A stretch of DNA of 64,000 nucleotides from Paraburkholderia phosphatilytica (lineage in GTDB: Bacteria > Pseudomonadota > Gammaproteobacteria > Burkholderiales > Burkholderiaceae): contig NZ_QQOA01000033.1 of assembly GCF_003443895.1 (NCBI RefSeq), positions 1 to 64,000 of the forward strand, written 5' to 3'. The notes below the pieces were generated by a model. That model saw only the letters and a list, made by a program, of their open reading frames with translations. It made no database searches and was not told the origin of the DNA. The position numbers and the translations under genes are program-made. Of this stretch, positions 25,684 to 33,342 are shown in pieces. Position 1 is the stretch's first letter. Each line of letters begins with the position of its first letter.

Positions 25684-26178
25684 ATGAGCCTTGCCACCCC
25701 TCGCCTCGACAACCCGTCGCCGCTCGCCATCGACGGCATGCTCGCCGTGACCGGCGCCGTCATCCGGCCGCTTGCGCTGTCGGTCGACGAACTCCGCGGC
25801 TTCGCGTGCGCGCACGCCGACGGCTTCGACCTGCGCTGCTATACGAGCGGCCGCTTCATCCGCCAGGTCGGCAACTATCGGGGCGTGCTGCTGAAGGAGC
25901 TGATCGACAAGGCGGGGCTGCGCAACGAGAAGCCGGGCGATTTCAAGCGGACTGTCTTCATCGCGGTCGCGCACGACGGCTACGCGGTCACGTTTTCGTG
26001 GCACGAGCTGTTCAACACGCCAGTCGGCGAGCGTGCACTGGTGGCCTGCGAATGCGACGGCAAGCCGCTCAGCAGCGACGACGGCGCGCCGATCCTGTTC
26101 TCCGGCGGCGACATCGTGCCGGCGCCGCGCCACGTGAAGCGGCTTGCACGCGTCGTCGTGCAGGTGCTGAGCGTTTGA
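25684..26178 (+). CDS. Stand-alone sulfite oxidase-fold molybdopterin-binding domain protein
   Basis: A 164-residue protein that corresponds to the PF00174 oxidoreductase molybdopterin-binding domain only. Cys-52 in FDLRCYTSGR matches the cysteine that ligands molybdenum in the sulfite oxidase family, and GNYRGVLLKELIDKAG and LFSGGDIVPAPRHVK follow in the expected order. There is no Tat or Sec signal, no haem domain and no dimerisation domain, so it should be cytoplasmic. Its neighbours are a NifQ-like protein, ModE and a Mop protein. It could be a molybdenum cofactor carrier or a minimal enzyme; the sequence does not decide. Confidence 0.82.
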   Translation: MSLATPRLDNPSPLAIDGMLAVTGAVIRPLALSVDELRGFACAHADGFDLRCYTSGRFIRQVGNYRGVLLKELIDKAGLRNEKPGDFKRTVFIAVAHDGYAVTFSWHELFNTPVGERALVACECDGKPLSSDDGAPILFSGGDIVPAPRHVKRLARVVVQVLSV

Positions 26179-26270
26179 CGTCTGCTCAGATGCCTGCTCG
26201 ATGCCCGCGCCCGGCCGGATGAATTTTGGCGCGCTGCGTGCCGTTCGCGGCGCGGCGTAACATCGGCACC

Positions 26271-26939
26271 ATGTCCGATGCGCGAGCGCCGTCCGTCATG
26301 TCCCACGATGCCCATCCGTCTTCGCCCGAATCCGGGACCGCGGCCGCGCCCGCTGCCAGCGGCGCCCGCGCCGCACAGCTGACGGACGAAGCGCCGGCGC
26401 ACAGCCGGTCCGACGATACGGTGCTGTTCGCGCGTCTGATCGCCGCGCGCGAGGTGCGCGGCGAACTGCCGCTGCTCGGGCTCGCGCCGGCCCAGCTCGA
26501 TGCGCTGTTTGCCCGGCATTTCCCCTGGTCGACCTTGCATCGCGAGGCCACGAACGCCGTGTTGCCGCCGTTGCTCGACGCCGGTCACGCCGGCTTCGTC
26601 GCGGCGCTGCGCACGCTGCTGCTCGAACACGCGGCCACGCAGCCGCTCGCCGACGATGCGTACTGCGTTGCATCGATCGTCGCGCACGCGTGTCTGCGGC
26701 CCGATCACCTGTGGCGCGATCTCGGTCTCGATGGCCGCGACGACGTCACGCGGATGCTGACGCGATATTTTCCGTCGCTGATCGCGCGCAACACCGAGGG
26801 GCTGCGCTGGAAGAAGTTTCTCGCCCGCGAGCTCGCGTATGCGCAGGGCACCGAGCCCGGACCGGCGCCCGGCTGTCCGGCGTGCGAGGACTTCGGCTTC
26901 TGCTTCGCCGACGCCGCGGCGAAGGGCGCTACGTCATAA
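26271..26939 (+). CDS. NifQ-like molybdenum-handling protein
   Basis: A 222-residue protein with the NifQ C-terminal signature: DHLWRDLGLDGRDDVTRML, YFPSLIARNTEGLRWKKFL and PGCPACEDFGFCF. NifQ carries an Fe-Mo-S cluster and donates molybdenum to nitrogenase cofactor synthesis; its motif is C-x4-C-x2-C-x5-C. Here Cys-202, -205 and -211 are present, but the first position is Gly-197. The N-terminal 45 residues are low-complexity. No nif genes are in the window. It may deliver molybdenum to the neighbouring molybdopterin-fold protein. Start at ATG 26271; ATG 26298 is possible. Confidence 0.8.
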   Translation: MSDARAPSVMSHDAHPSSPESGTAAAPAASGARAAQLTDEAPAHSRSDDTVLFARLIAAREVRGELPLLGLAPAQLDALFARHFPWSTLHREATNAVLPPLLDAGHAGFVAALRTLLLEHAATQPLADDAYCVASIVAHACLRPDHLWRDLGLDGRDDVTRMLTRYFPSLIARNTEGLRWKKFLARELAYAQGTEPGPAPGCPACEDFGFCFADAAAKGATS

Positions 26940-26993
26940 CCCTGGCCCGGTTTCGCAATCCGCGCTTCAGGTGCGTCGTGTATGCTTCTGCGC

Positions 26994-27446
26994 ATGACCA
27001 CACCACGCTCTCCGCTCAAAGCTGCCGCATCGGCAGCAGCTGCGTCGCGTCCGAATCCGGACGCGGCTGGCGGCGCGCTGCCGGACGAACACGTGGCCTC
27101 GGCGCCAGAGGTGCGCTTCAGGATGCGGATCCGTCATGGCGAGACCGTCGCGCTCGGTCCCGGCAAGGTCGCGCTGCTCGAGGCCGTGCGCGAGCATGGC
27201 TCGATTTCGGCGGCGGCGCGCAGCCTCGACATGTCGTACCGGCGCGCGTGGCTCCTGATGGATGAGCTGAACCGCTCGCTGAAGGAGCCGGCCGTCGTGT
27301 CCGGTACGGGCGGGCAGAGCGGCGGCGGCAGTACGCTGACGCTGGTGGGCGAGGAAATCGTCCGGCTGTATCGCGACATCGAAACGCAGGCTTATGCAGC
27401 GTGCGCGGCGCAGATTGCCGCGTTGTCGGACATGATCCGCGGTTGA
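26994..27446 (+). CDS. modE: ModE-type molybdate-responsive DNA-binding domain protein
   Basis: A 150-residue LysR-like winged helix protein of the ModE N-terminal type. The HTH lies at about residues 45-105 (KVALLEAVREHGSISAAARS, then LDMSYRRAWLLMDELNRSL). Full-length ModE (about 260 residues in E. coli) has two C-terminal Mop domains; this one stops after the DNA-binding/dimerisation part. The first 40 residues are Ala/Pro-rich linker. It likely regulates the local molybdenum genes, perhaps sensing through the separate two-Mop protein at 23964-24392. Its stop codon lies in the first unit of a 12-base repeat array. Confidence 0.85.
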   Translation: MTTPRSPLKAAASAAAASRPNPDAAGGALPDEHVASAPEVRFRMRIRHGETVALGPGKVALLEAVREHGSISAAARSLDMSYRRAWLLMDELNRSLKEPAVVSGTGGQSGGGSTLTLVGEEIVRLYRDIETQAYAACAAQIAALSDMIRG

Positions 27447-27485
27447 GTGCGCGGTTGAGTGCGCGGTTGAGTGCGCGGTTGAGTC
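27438..27485. repeat. 12-base tandem repeat, four copies, starting in the modE stop region
   Basis: CGCGGTTGAGTG occurs three times and CGCGGTTGAGTC once, head to tail, followed by two decayed units (GAGGTTGAGTC, GCAGTTGAGTA). Every unit carries a TGA in the modE frame, so adding or losing units cannot extend ModE. The array separates modE from the kinase gene. Confidence 0.85.
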
Positions 27486-27563
27486 GAGGTTGAGTCGCAG
27501 TTGAGTATTCAACGCCCCGACCGCGGGCGCATGCAGGTGTCTGCTTCCACGAGGAGCCAACCG

Positions 27564-28778
27564 ATGAGCGGCAAGGCAGGCAATGCGCTGCAACTGTTCG
27601 CGGCCGCGCTGCGCGAAGATCGCAAGGACCTCACGGAGCGCTGGATGCGGGCCGTCTTTCTCGATACCGAGCTGGACGACGCCGATCGCCTCACCTACGA
27701 GCAGCTGTCCGACCACATCCCCAATCTGCTCGACGAGATCTGCACCGCGCTCGAAGAGCAGGATCTCGATCCCGTCGAGCCCGCGATCGAACGCAATGCG
27801 CGTCAGCACGGCAAGCTGCGCTGGCGTCAGGGCTACCGGATCGACGAACTGGTGCGCGAACTCGATCTGTTCCGGCAGGTGCTGTTCGGCGCGGTCGTGC
27901 GGTTCGCCGATCAGTACCGGTCGTTCACGCGGCGTCACGAAGAGATCGTGCGCCACTTCGTCGACGAAGCGGTGAGTTTCGTCACGCTCACGTCGATCCG
28001 CGAGGTGATGACCGAACGCGACCGCAAGATCGACGAGTACACGGGCCGGCTCGAACGCGCGAATCACGAGCTCGCGCTCAAGCAGAAGCTGGTCGGCGAC
28101 CTGTACGAATCGCGGATGCAGCTCACGCGCAGCGTCGTGCACGACCTGCGCAACTTCCTCAATGTGTTTTCGATGGCGCTGCAGCTCGCGGCGCGCGCGC
28201 CGGCGAAGCTCGATACGGCGCTGAATCTGGCCGGGCGTCAGGTCGCGGACATGAAGGTGCTCGTCGATGAACTCGTCGAGTATTCGGTGCTGGTGGGCGA
28301 CAGCGCGCCGGTCGCGCTCGAATCGTTCGATCTGCGCGGACTCTTCGACGAACTGGTGACCGCCTGCCGGCCGATGATCGAGGCGAAGGGCCTGCGGCTC
28401 GTCAGCCGCTTCGACGACACGCTCGGCACGATCGATTCGAACCGGCTGAAGCTGAAGCAGGTTGCGCTGAACCTGCTGACCAATGCAGCGAAGTACACGA
28501 AGGCGGGTGAAGTGGAGTTCGCGATGACCGTGCACGACGACGCTCGCTGGCTGCTGCGGGTCGTCGACACGGGCGTCGGTATCGGCGACGACGACCGCGA
28601 GCGCGTGTTTCGCGAGTTCGAGCGCGCGACCGAGGAGGACGTGCCGGGCGCCGGGCTCGGTCTCGCGATCGTCGAGGAACTGTGCCGCGTGCTAGGCGGT
28701 GAACTGCATTTCACGTCCCGCGTCGGGCGCGGGACGACGTTCGAGATCCTGTTTCCGCGTCAGCTGCCACGCGTGTGA
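27564..28778 (+). CDS. Sensor histidine kinase with RsbRD-like N-terminal domain
   Basis: A 404-residue cytoplasmic kinase. The N-terminal ~150 residues (ALREDRKDLTERWMRAVF onward, all helical) resemble the RsbT co-antagonist RsbRD N-terminal domain. A coiled segment (residues about 155-185) leads to the H-box SVVHDLRNFLN and then an HATPase domain with N-box NLLTNAAKYTKAG, DTGVGI and GAGLGLAIVEEL. No membrane segment is seen. ACGAGGAGCC precedes ATG 27564. No response regulator gene is adjacent, so its partner is elsewhere. Confidence 0.88.
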   Translation: MSGKAGNALQLFAAALREDRKDLTERWMRAVFLDTELDDADRLTYEQLSDHIPNLLDEICTALEEQDLDPVEPAIERNARQHGKLRWRQGYRIDELVRELDLFRQVLFGAVVRFADQYRSFTRRHEEIVRHFVDEAVSFVTLTSIREVMTERDRKIDEYTGRLERANHELALKQKLVGDLYESRMQLTRSVVHDLRNFLNVFSMALQLAARAPAKLDTALNLAGRQVADMKVLVDELVEYSVLVGDSAPVALESFDLRGLFDELVTACRPMIEAKGLRLVSRFDDTLGTIDSNRLKLKQVALNLLTNAAKYTKAGEVEFAMTVHDDARWLLRVVDTGVGIGDDDRERVFREFERATEEDVPGAGLGLAIVEELCRVLGGELHFTSRVGRGTTFEILFPRQLPRV

Positions 28779-28842
28779 ACGATCGTGCAGCGTGCGCGGC
28801 GAGCCGCCGCAAGGCCGCTCATGCGCACACCCAGGCGCGCAC

Positions 28843-30153
28843 TCATGCACGCGACTTCATGAATATCGCGACGAGCGCCGAAAGCACGCAGCCGACCGCG
28901 AGGTAGCCCGCCACCGGGTGCCACGAGCCGCCCGCCGCATTCACGAGCGCGACCGCGATGAACGGCGTGAAGCCGCCGCCGACCACGCTCGCCACCTGAT
29001 AGCCGACGCCCGCGCCGCTATAGCGGTACTCGGTGCCGAACAGCTCGGTGAACATCGGCTGCTGGACGCTCACGATCATGTCGTGCGCGACGTTCGCGAG
29101 CATCACCGAGAACAGCACGATCAGCGCGGTCGAGCGCGCATCGAGCGCGAGGAAGAACGGAATCGCCGACAGCGCGCCGACGATCGCGCCGATCAGATAG
29201 ATGCGGCGGCGGCCGAAGCGGTCGGCGAGCTTCGCGAACAACGGAATCGTCACGCAGCTCACCGCGCCGACCACGAGGCCGATGTTGAGGAACAGCTCGC
29301 GCGACATGTGCAGGTTCTGCGTCGAGTAGTTCAGCGCGAATGCGGTGACGATGTACATCGTGAACAGCTCGGCGAGACGCAGCGCGATGATCAGCAGGAA
29401 CGCGCCGGGGTGCCGCACGAGCGCTTCGACGATCGGCATCCGCATCCCGTGTTCGCCGTGCTCGCCGACTTTCGCGACGAACTCGTTCGACTCCGTCATG
29501 CCCGAGCGGATCCACAACCCGATGCCGACCAGCACGACGCTGAACAGGAACGGCAGGCGCCAGCCCCACGCGAAGAAGGTCGCGTTGTCCATCGTGCGGC
29601 TGAGGATCGCGATCAGGCCGGTTGCGAGCACGAGGCCGACACCATAGCCGACCTGCACGCCGCAGCTGTAGAACGCCTTCTTCTTTTCCGGCGCGCTTTC
29701 CACCGCCATCAGCGCCGCGCCGCCCCATTCGCCGCCCACCGCGAAGCCCTGGATCGCGCGCAGCGTGACGAGCAGCACCGGCGCGGCGTAGCCGATCGAC
29801 GCGAACGATGGCAGCAGGCCGATCGCGGCGGTCGACAGGCCCATCATCATCACGGTCAGCACCAGCATGCGCTTGCGGCCGAGTCGGTCGCCGAAGTGGC
29901 CGAACACGAAGCCGCCGAGCGGGCGGAACAGGAAGCCGACGCCGAACGTCGCGAACGCGGCGAGCGTGCCCATCGCCGGGCTCACTTTCGGGAAGAACTC
30001 GCTGTTGAACACGAGCGCGGCCACGATGCCGTACAGCAGGAAGTCGTACCAGTCGACGACGGCGCCGATGAAGCTGCCCAGCGCGGCCTTGCGGGCCTGG
30101 CTCGGCGTGCGGGTCCCGTTTCCGACGTCGGGGGTGGATACGGCTGCGGTCAT
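28843..30153 (-). CDS. MHS-family MFS transporter (metabolite:H+ symporter)
   Basis: A 436-residue, 12-helix major facilitator protein. VVDWYDFLLYGIVAALVF in helix 1, FRPLGGFVFGHFGDRLGRKR in the 2-3 loop and GGEWGGAALMAVE are signatures of the MHS group (ShiA, KgtP, ProP, citrate carriers). It probably imports an organic or aromatic acid with protons. ATG 30153 has CCGGAGAC upstream. It stands next to, but divergent from, the oxalate region. The substrate is unknown. Confidence 0.9.
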   Translation of the reverse strand: MTAAVSTPDVGNGTRTPSQARKAALGSFIGAVVDWYDFLLYGIVAALVFNSEFFPKVSPAMGTLAAFATFGVGFLFRPLGGFVFGHFGDRLGRKRMLVLTVMMMGLSTAAIGLLPSFASIGYAAPVLLVTLRAIQGFAVGGEWGGAALMAVESAPEKKKAFYSCGVQVGYGVGLVLATGLIAILSRTMDNATFFAWGWRLPFLFSVVLVGIGLWIRSGMTESNEFVAKVGEHGEHGMRMPIVEALVRHPGAFLLIIALRLAELFTMYIVTAFALNYSTQNLHMSRELFLNIGLVVGAVSCVTIPLFAKLADRFGRRRIYLIGAIVGALSAIPFFLALDARSTALIVLFSVMLANVAHDMIVSVQQPMFTELFGTEYRYSGAGVGYQVASVVGGGFTPFIAVALVNAAGGSWHPVAGYLAVGCVLSALVAIFMKSRA

Positions 30154-30357
30154 GATGATGTCTCCGGAAGTCGTTGTAACCGGGGAGGGCTGCGTACCCA
30201 CCCAGCGATCGATGTCCGCAGCATAAGCGGCGGCACGACGCGGCCGCAATTGTAGCGAGGGCGATGCGGGCCTGTTTTGCGCGATCATCGGGCAGACTTG
30301 CGCGCATAGCGGACACTTTCCGCGTTAACACGGAGAACGGAGCCGCGATGCGCGCGA

Positions 30358-30480
30358 TTGCCGGTGCGAAGCCTGGACGATTTCCCTGGCGCGAGCTGGC
30401 GGCACAACGAGGTGTGGCTCGACATCTTCCGGCCGTATGGTCGGCGCTGGCTCGAGGGCTTCGTGATACCTTTGTCGGCA
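30358..30480 (+). pseudogene. Possible gene remnant
   Basis: In this frame the sequence reads SLDDFPGASWRHNEVWLDI, then FRPYGRRWLEGFVIP, with GC-rich third positions and a protein-like composition. It has no good start and then runs into AT-rich promoter sequence (QKQQFLIYYIHN). This may be an internal piece of a lost gene. I cannot name the family, and it could also be chance. Confidence 0.25.
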
Positions 30481-30502
30481 CTGTCGCAAAAACAACAGTT
30501 CT

Positions 30503-30518
30503 TGATATACTACATACA
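30503..30518. promoter_or_regulatory. Putative GntR operator upstream of the gntR unit (site C)
   Basis: TGATATACTACATACA matches 13 of 16 positions of the TGATATATCACATACC sites near frc (31830-31845 and, inverted, 31670-31685). Its place upstream of the 75-residue gene and gntR suggests autoregulation. Confidence 0.45.
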
Positions 30519-30589
30519 CAATATTGCTTTTTGCGGCAGCGCACCATATGATTGAGGCATTGGATCACTCAATCTTGTGGAGCAATAAA

Positions 30590-30817
30590 ATGGATTTCGT
30601 TTCGTTGGGGCTCCTCGCCCTCGGTTTTATCGGTCTCGGTTCGGCTGCCACGGTGCTGCTGGCGAAATGGCTGCCGCAGCCTGTCGCGGAAGCGGCGTCG
30701 TACAACGGCCGTTACGCGGGTCTGGGCGGGGCGTCGTTGCAGCCGGTCCCGGCTACGCCGTACCGCGCACGTCGTGTTCAACAAGAGGCGATGCATGTCG
30801 TCGGATCTTCAAACTGA
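30590..30817 (+). CDS. Small single-helix membrane protein (75 aa)
   Basis: It begins MDFVSLGLLALGFIGLGSA with one clear transmembrane helix (about residues 4-25), followed by a polar tail. GTGGAGC precedes ATG 30590. Its 3' end overlaps the start of gntR by 23 bases, so translation is likely coupled. No family is recognised. Confidence 0.6.
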   Translation: MDFVSLGLLALGFIGLGSAATVLLAKWLPQPVAEAASYNGRYAGLGGASLQPVPATPYRARRVQQEAMHVVGSSN

Positions 30818-31517
30818 AACACCTGCTGCCGCGCCGCTCACGCTGGCGCTGCAGCCCATCAACGCCACCGCGAGCCTGCGTGACCAGGCGTATGCCATGT
30901 TGCGCCAGGCCATCGCGGACGCGGACATCTACCAGTCGCGCGAAGAGGTACGGCTCGACGAGCGCGTGCTGAGCGAGACGCTCGGCGTGAGCCGGACGCC
31001 GGTGCGCGAGGCGATGACGCTGCTCGAGCAGGAGGGCTTCCTGCGCATGGTGCCGCGCCGCGGCATCTACATCGTGCGCAAGAGCAAGCGCGAGATCGTC
31101 GAGATGATCCAGATGTGGGCCGCGCTGGAGAGCATGGCGGCGCGTCTCGCCACGCTGCACGCCACAGACGCGGAAATCGCGAAGCTGCGCCACATGTTCG
31201 ACCATTTCCGCGACGCCACGCCCGCGGAGCACATCGCCGAGTATTCGGACGCGAACATTGCGTTCCATCAGGCGATCGTCGAACTGTCGAAGTCGCAGAT
31301 CATTCTCGAGACGATCAAGAACATCTTCATCCACGTCCGGGCCATCCGGCGTATGACGATTTCGCAGAGCGACCGCGCGTCGCGTTCGATCGTCGACCAT
31401 CTGCGCATCATTGAAGCGCTCGAAAAACGCGACACCGAACTCGCCGAGCGGCTCGTGCGCCAGCATTCGCTCGATCTCGCGGCGTACGTCGAAGCGAACT
31501 GCGATTTCCTCGACTAG
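30795..31517 (+). CDS. GntR-family regulator (FadR/FCD subgroup), probable oxalate-gene regulator
   Basis: A 240-residue regulator. The winged HTH spans about residues 20-85 (LDERVLSETLGVSRTPVREAM, then LLEQEGFLRMVPRRG), and an all-helical FCD ligand domain follows, with metal-site-type residues in DANIAFHQAIVELS and the late VDHLRIIEALEKRD. The start at 30795 follows AAGAGGCG. The next gene downstream is frc. Near-identical TGATATATCA palindromes lie before this unit and twice before frc, which suggests that it controls both. The effector may be oxalate or a CoA-linked derivative; that is inference. Confidence 0.88.
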   Translation: MSSDLQTETPAAAPLTLALQPINATASLRDQAYAMLRQAIADADIYQSREEVRLDERVLSETLGVSRTPVREAMTLLEQEGFLRMVPRRGIYIVRKSKREIVEMIQMWAALESMAARLATLHATDAEIAKLRHMFDHFRDATPAEHIAEYSDANIAFHQAIVELSKSQIILETIKNIFIHVRAIRRMTISQSDRASRSIVDHLRIIEALEKRDTELAERLVRQHSLDLAAYVEANCDFLD

Positions 31518-31587
31518 CGCGTCTCGCCAGCCGGTCCGAGCCCGGCCGGCAAGGCTTTGCAACCCGTATCACGCATCAGGAAAAAGG

Positions 31588-31617
31588 CCAGCGGTGGTGA
31601 CACCGCTGGTCTTTTTG
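31588..31617 (+). terminator. Rho-independent terminator after gntR
   Basis: CCAGCGGTG-GTGA-CACCGCTGG, perfect nine-base arms, followed by TCTTTTTG. It separates gntR from frc, so frc needs its own promoter. Confidence 0.85.
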
Positions 31618-31669
31618 TCGTCTGGATACACCACCTGGGGATGCTGCCGCTTGACTCATCGTGAAATGT

Positions 31670-31685
31670 GGTATGTGATATATCA
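31670..31685. promoter_or_regulatory. Putative GntR operator before frc (site A)
   Basis: GGTATGTGATATATCA contains the perfect palindrome TGATATATCA (31676-31685). It is the exact reverse complement of site B at 31830-31845, 154 bases away measured palindrome to palindrome. Confidence 0.6.
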
Positions 31686-31829
31686 ACAAAACGACCTGAC
31701 GATATCGACCTAGGGCTTTCCCTGATCGGCTGACGGTCATCCTGGCGATTTTCGTTAGTCGATTGATCGGACAGGACTTTGTGCTGGCGGGGCGAGACGG
31801 GGCAGGGAGATGTCCTACTTGCTCCAATC

Positions 31830-31845
31830 TGATATATCACATACC
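31830..31845. promoter_or_regulatory. Putative GntR operator before frc (site B)
   Basis: TGATATATCACATACC, reverse complement of site A, 112 bases before the frc start. Two inverted copies flanking the frc promoter region would suit a dimeric repressor that loops DNA. Confidence 0.6.
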
Positions 31846-31956
31846 GTATGGACGAACGAGGCATGGCACATCCCGCCGATGAGCGGCGCGAAGCCGGCCG
31901 AGCGCGTCCGTCGAACACCATCCACTGAAAACGAAGCGTGAACGGAGACAGACAAC

Positions 31957-33204
31957 ATGGGTAAAGCACTCGACGGCGTGCGCATCCTCGATTTCACACA
32001 CGTCCAGTCAGGGCCGACGTGCACACAGCTGCTCGCGTGGTTCGGCGCCGACGTGATCAAGATCGAGCGCGCCGGAACCGGCGACGTCACGCGCGAGCAG
32101 CTGCGCGACATCCCCGAAGCCGACAGCCTCTACTTCACGATGCTGAACCACAACAAGCGTTCAGTGACGATCGACACCAAGCATCCTGAAGGCAAGAAGG
32201 TGCTCGAGACGTTGATCAAACAGTGCGACGTGCTCGTCGAAAACTTCGCGCCGGGCGCGCTCGATCGCATGGGCTTCACGTGGGAGCACATCAACGAACT
32301 GAACCCGCGAATGATCGTCGCGTCGGTGAAGGGCTTCGGGCCCGGTCCGTACGAGCAGTGCAAGGTGTACGAGAACGTCGCGCAATGTGTGGGCGGCGCG
32401 GCGTCGACGACCGGTTTCGACGACGGTCCGCCCGTCGTCACCGGCGCGCAGATCGGCGATAGCGGCACCGGACTGCATCTCGCGCTCGGCATCGTCACGG
32501 CGCTCTATCAGCGTACCCAGACGGGCCGCGGGCAGAAGGTGCTCGCCGCGATGCAGGACGGCGTGCTCAACCTGTGCCGCGTGAAGCTGCGCGACCAGCA
32601 GCGGCTCGAACGCAACGGCGTGATGAAGGAGTACCCGCAGTACCCGAACGGCACCTTCCCGGAAGCCGTGCCGCGCGCGGGCAACGCTTCGGGCGGCGGG
32701 CAACCGGGCTGGATCCTGAAGTGCCAGGGCTGGGAGCACGATCCGAACGCGTACATCTACTTCATCACCCAGGCGCCCGTGTGGGACCGCATCTGCCGGG
32801 TGATCGGCCGCGAGGAGTGGATCGACGACCCGAACTACGCGACGGCCGCCGCGCGCCTGCCGCATCTGCAGGACATCTTCGCCGGCATCGAGCAATGGAC
32901 GATGACGAAGACCAAGTTCGAGGCGATGGAAATCCTGAACAAGTACGACATTCCGTGCGGACCGATCCTGTCGATGAAGGAAATCGCCGAGGACGAGTCG
33001 CTGCGCAGGACCGGCACGATCGTCGAGGTCGACCATCCGGTGCGCGGCAGGTATCTGACGGTGGGCAATCCGATCAAGCTGTCCGACAGCCCGACCGACG
33101 TCACGCGTTCGCCGCTGCTCGGCGAGCACACCGACGAGGTGATGGCGGAGTTCGGTTTCTCGCGCGACCAGATCGGCGAGTTGCGCGCGGTCGGCGCGAT
33201 CTGA
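31957..33204 (+). CDS. frc: Formyl-CoA:oxalate CoA-transferase
   Basis: A class III CoA-transferase that moves CoA from formyl-CoA to oxalate, giving oxalyl-CoA. The 415-residue protein aligns closely with Oxalobacter FRC: ILDFTHVQSGPTCTQLL at the start, VYENVAQCVGGAASTTGF, the catalytic Asp-168 in GAQIGDSGTGLH, and the glycine loop GNASGGGQPGW. AACGGAGACAGACAAC precedes ATG 31957. Its usual partner oxc is not in the window. A long perfect hairpin follows the gene. Confidence 0.95.
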   Translation: MGKALDGVRILDFTHVQSGPTCTQLLAWFGADVIKIERAGTGDVTREQLRDIPEADSLYFTMLNHNKRSVTIDTKHPEGKKVLETLIKQCDVLVENFAPGALDRMGFTWEHINELNPRMIVASVKGFGPGPYEQCKVYENVAQCVGGAASTTGFDDGPPVVTGAQIGDSGTGLHLALGIVTALYQRTQTGRGQKVLAAMQDGVLNLCRVKLRDQQRLERNGVMKEYPQYPNGTFPEAVPRAGNASGGGQPGWILKCQGWEHDPNAYIYFITQAPVWDRICRVIGREEWIDDPNYATAAARLPHLQDIFAGIEQWTMTKTKFEAMEILNKYDIPCGPILSMKEIAEDESLRRTGTIVEVDHPVRGRYLTVGNPIKLSDSPTDVTRSPLLGEHTDEVMAEFGFSRDQIGELRAVGAI

Positions 33205-33209
33205 CGACG

Positions 33210-33243
33210 GCCGTCATCGTGTGCTGTTGTTCACGATGACGGC
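33210..33243 (+). terminator. Strong hairpin after frc
   Basis: GCCGTCATCGTG, a ten-base loop, then CACGATGACGGC: perfect 12-base arms starting six bases after the frc stop. No T-run follows, so it may terminate weakly or protect the 3' end of the frc message. Confidence 0.55.
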
Positions 33244-33342
33244 TTGCGGTACGGCGCGCGTGCCCGTCGAGGCGCGCGCCGCGGGAGACACCGCGATGCA
33301 GGACGCCGCGCAGACGGCTCCGCGTCGCTCAAAGGAGGGGCC

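Larger units (their letters stand above)
30154..30589. other. 436-base region upstream of the gntR unit; possible decayed gene and operator
   Basis: Holds the MHS gene leader, a stretch at about 30358-30480 that looks coding by codon use but matches nothing I know (listed separately), and a GntR-type operator copy at 30503-30518. No complete gene is supported. The last 100 bases are AT-richer, as expected for a promoter. Confidence 0.5.

Noticed and set aside
26271..27446. Nitrogen fixation locus
   Set aside because: Only a NifQ-like gene is present; no nifH, D, K, E, N or B in the window.
31514..31969. 151-codon minus-strand open frame between gntR and frc
   Set aside because: It reads through the terminator and both operators and has no protein-like composition.
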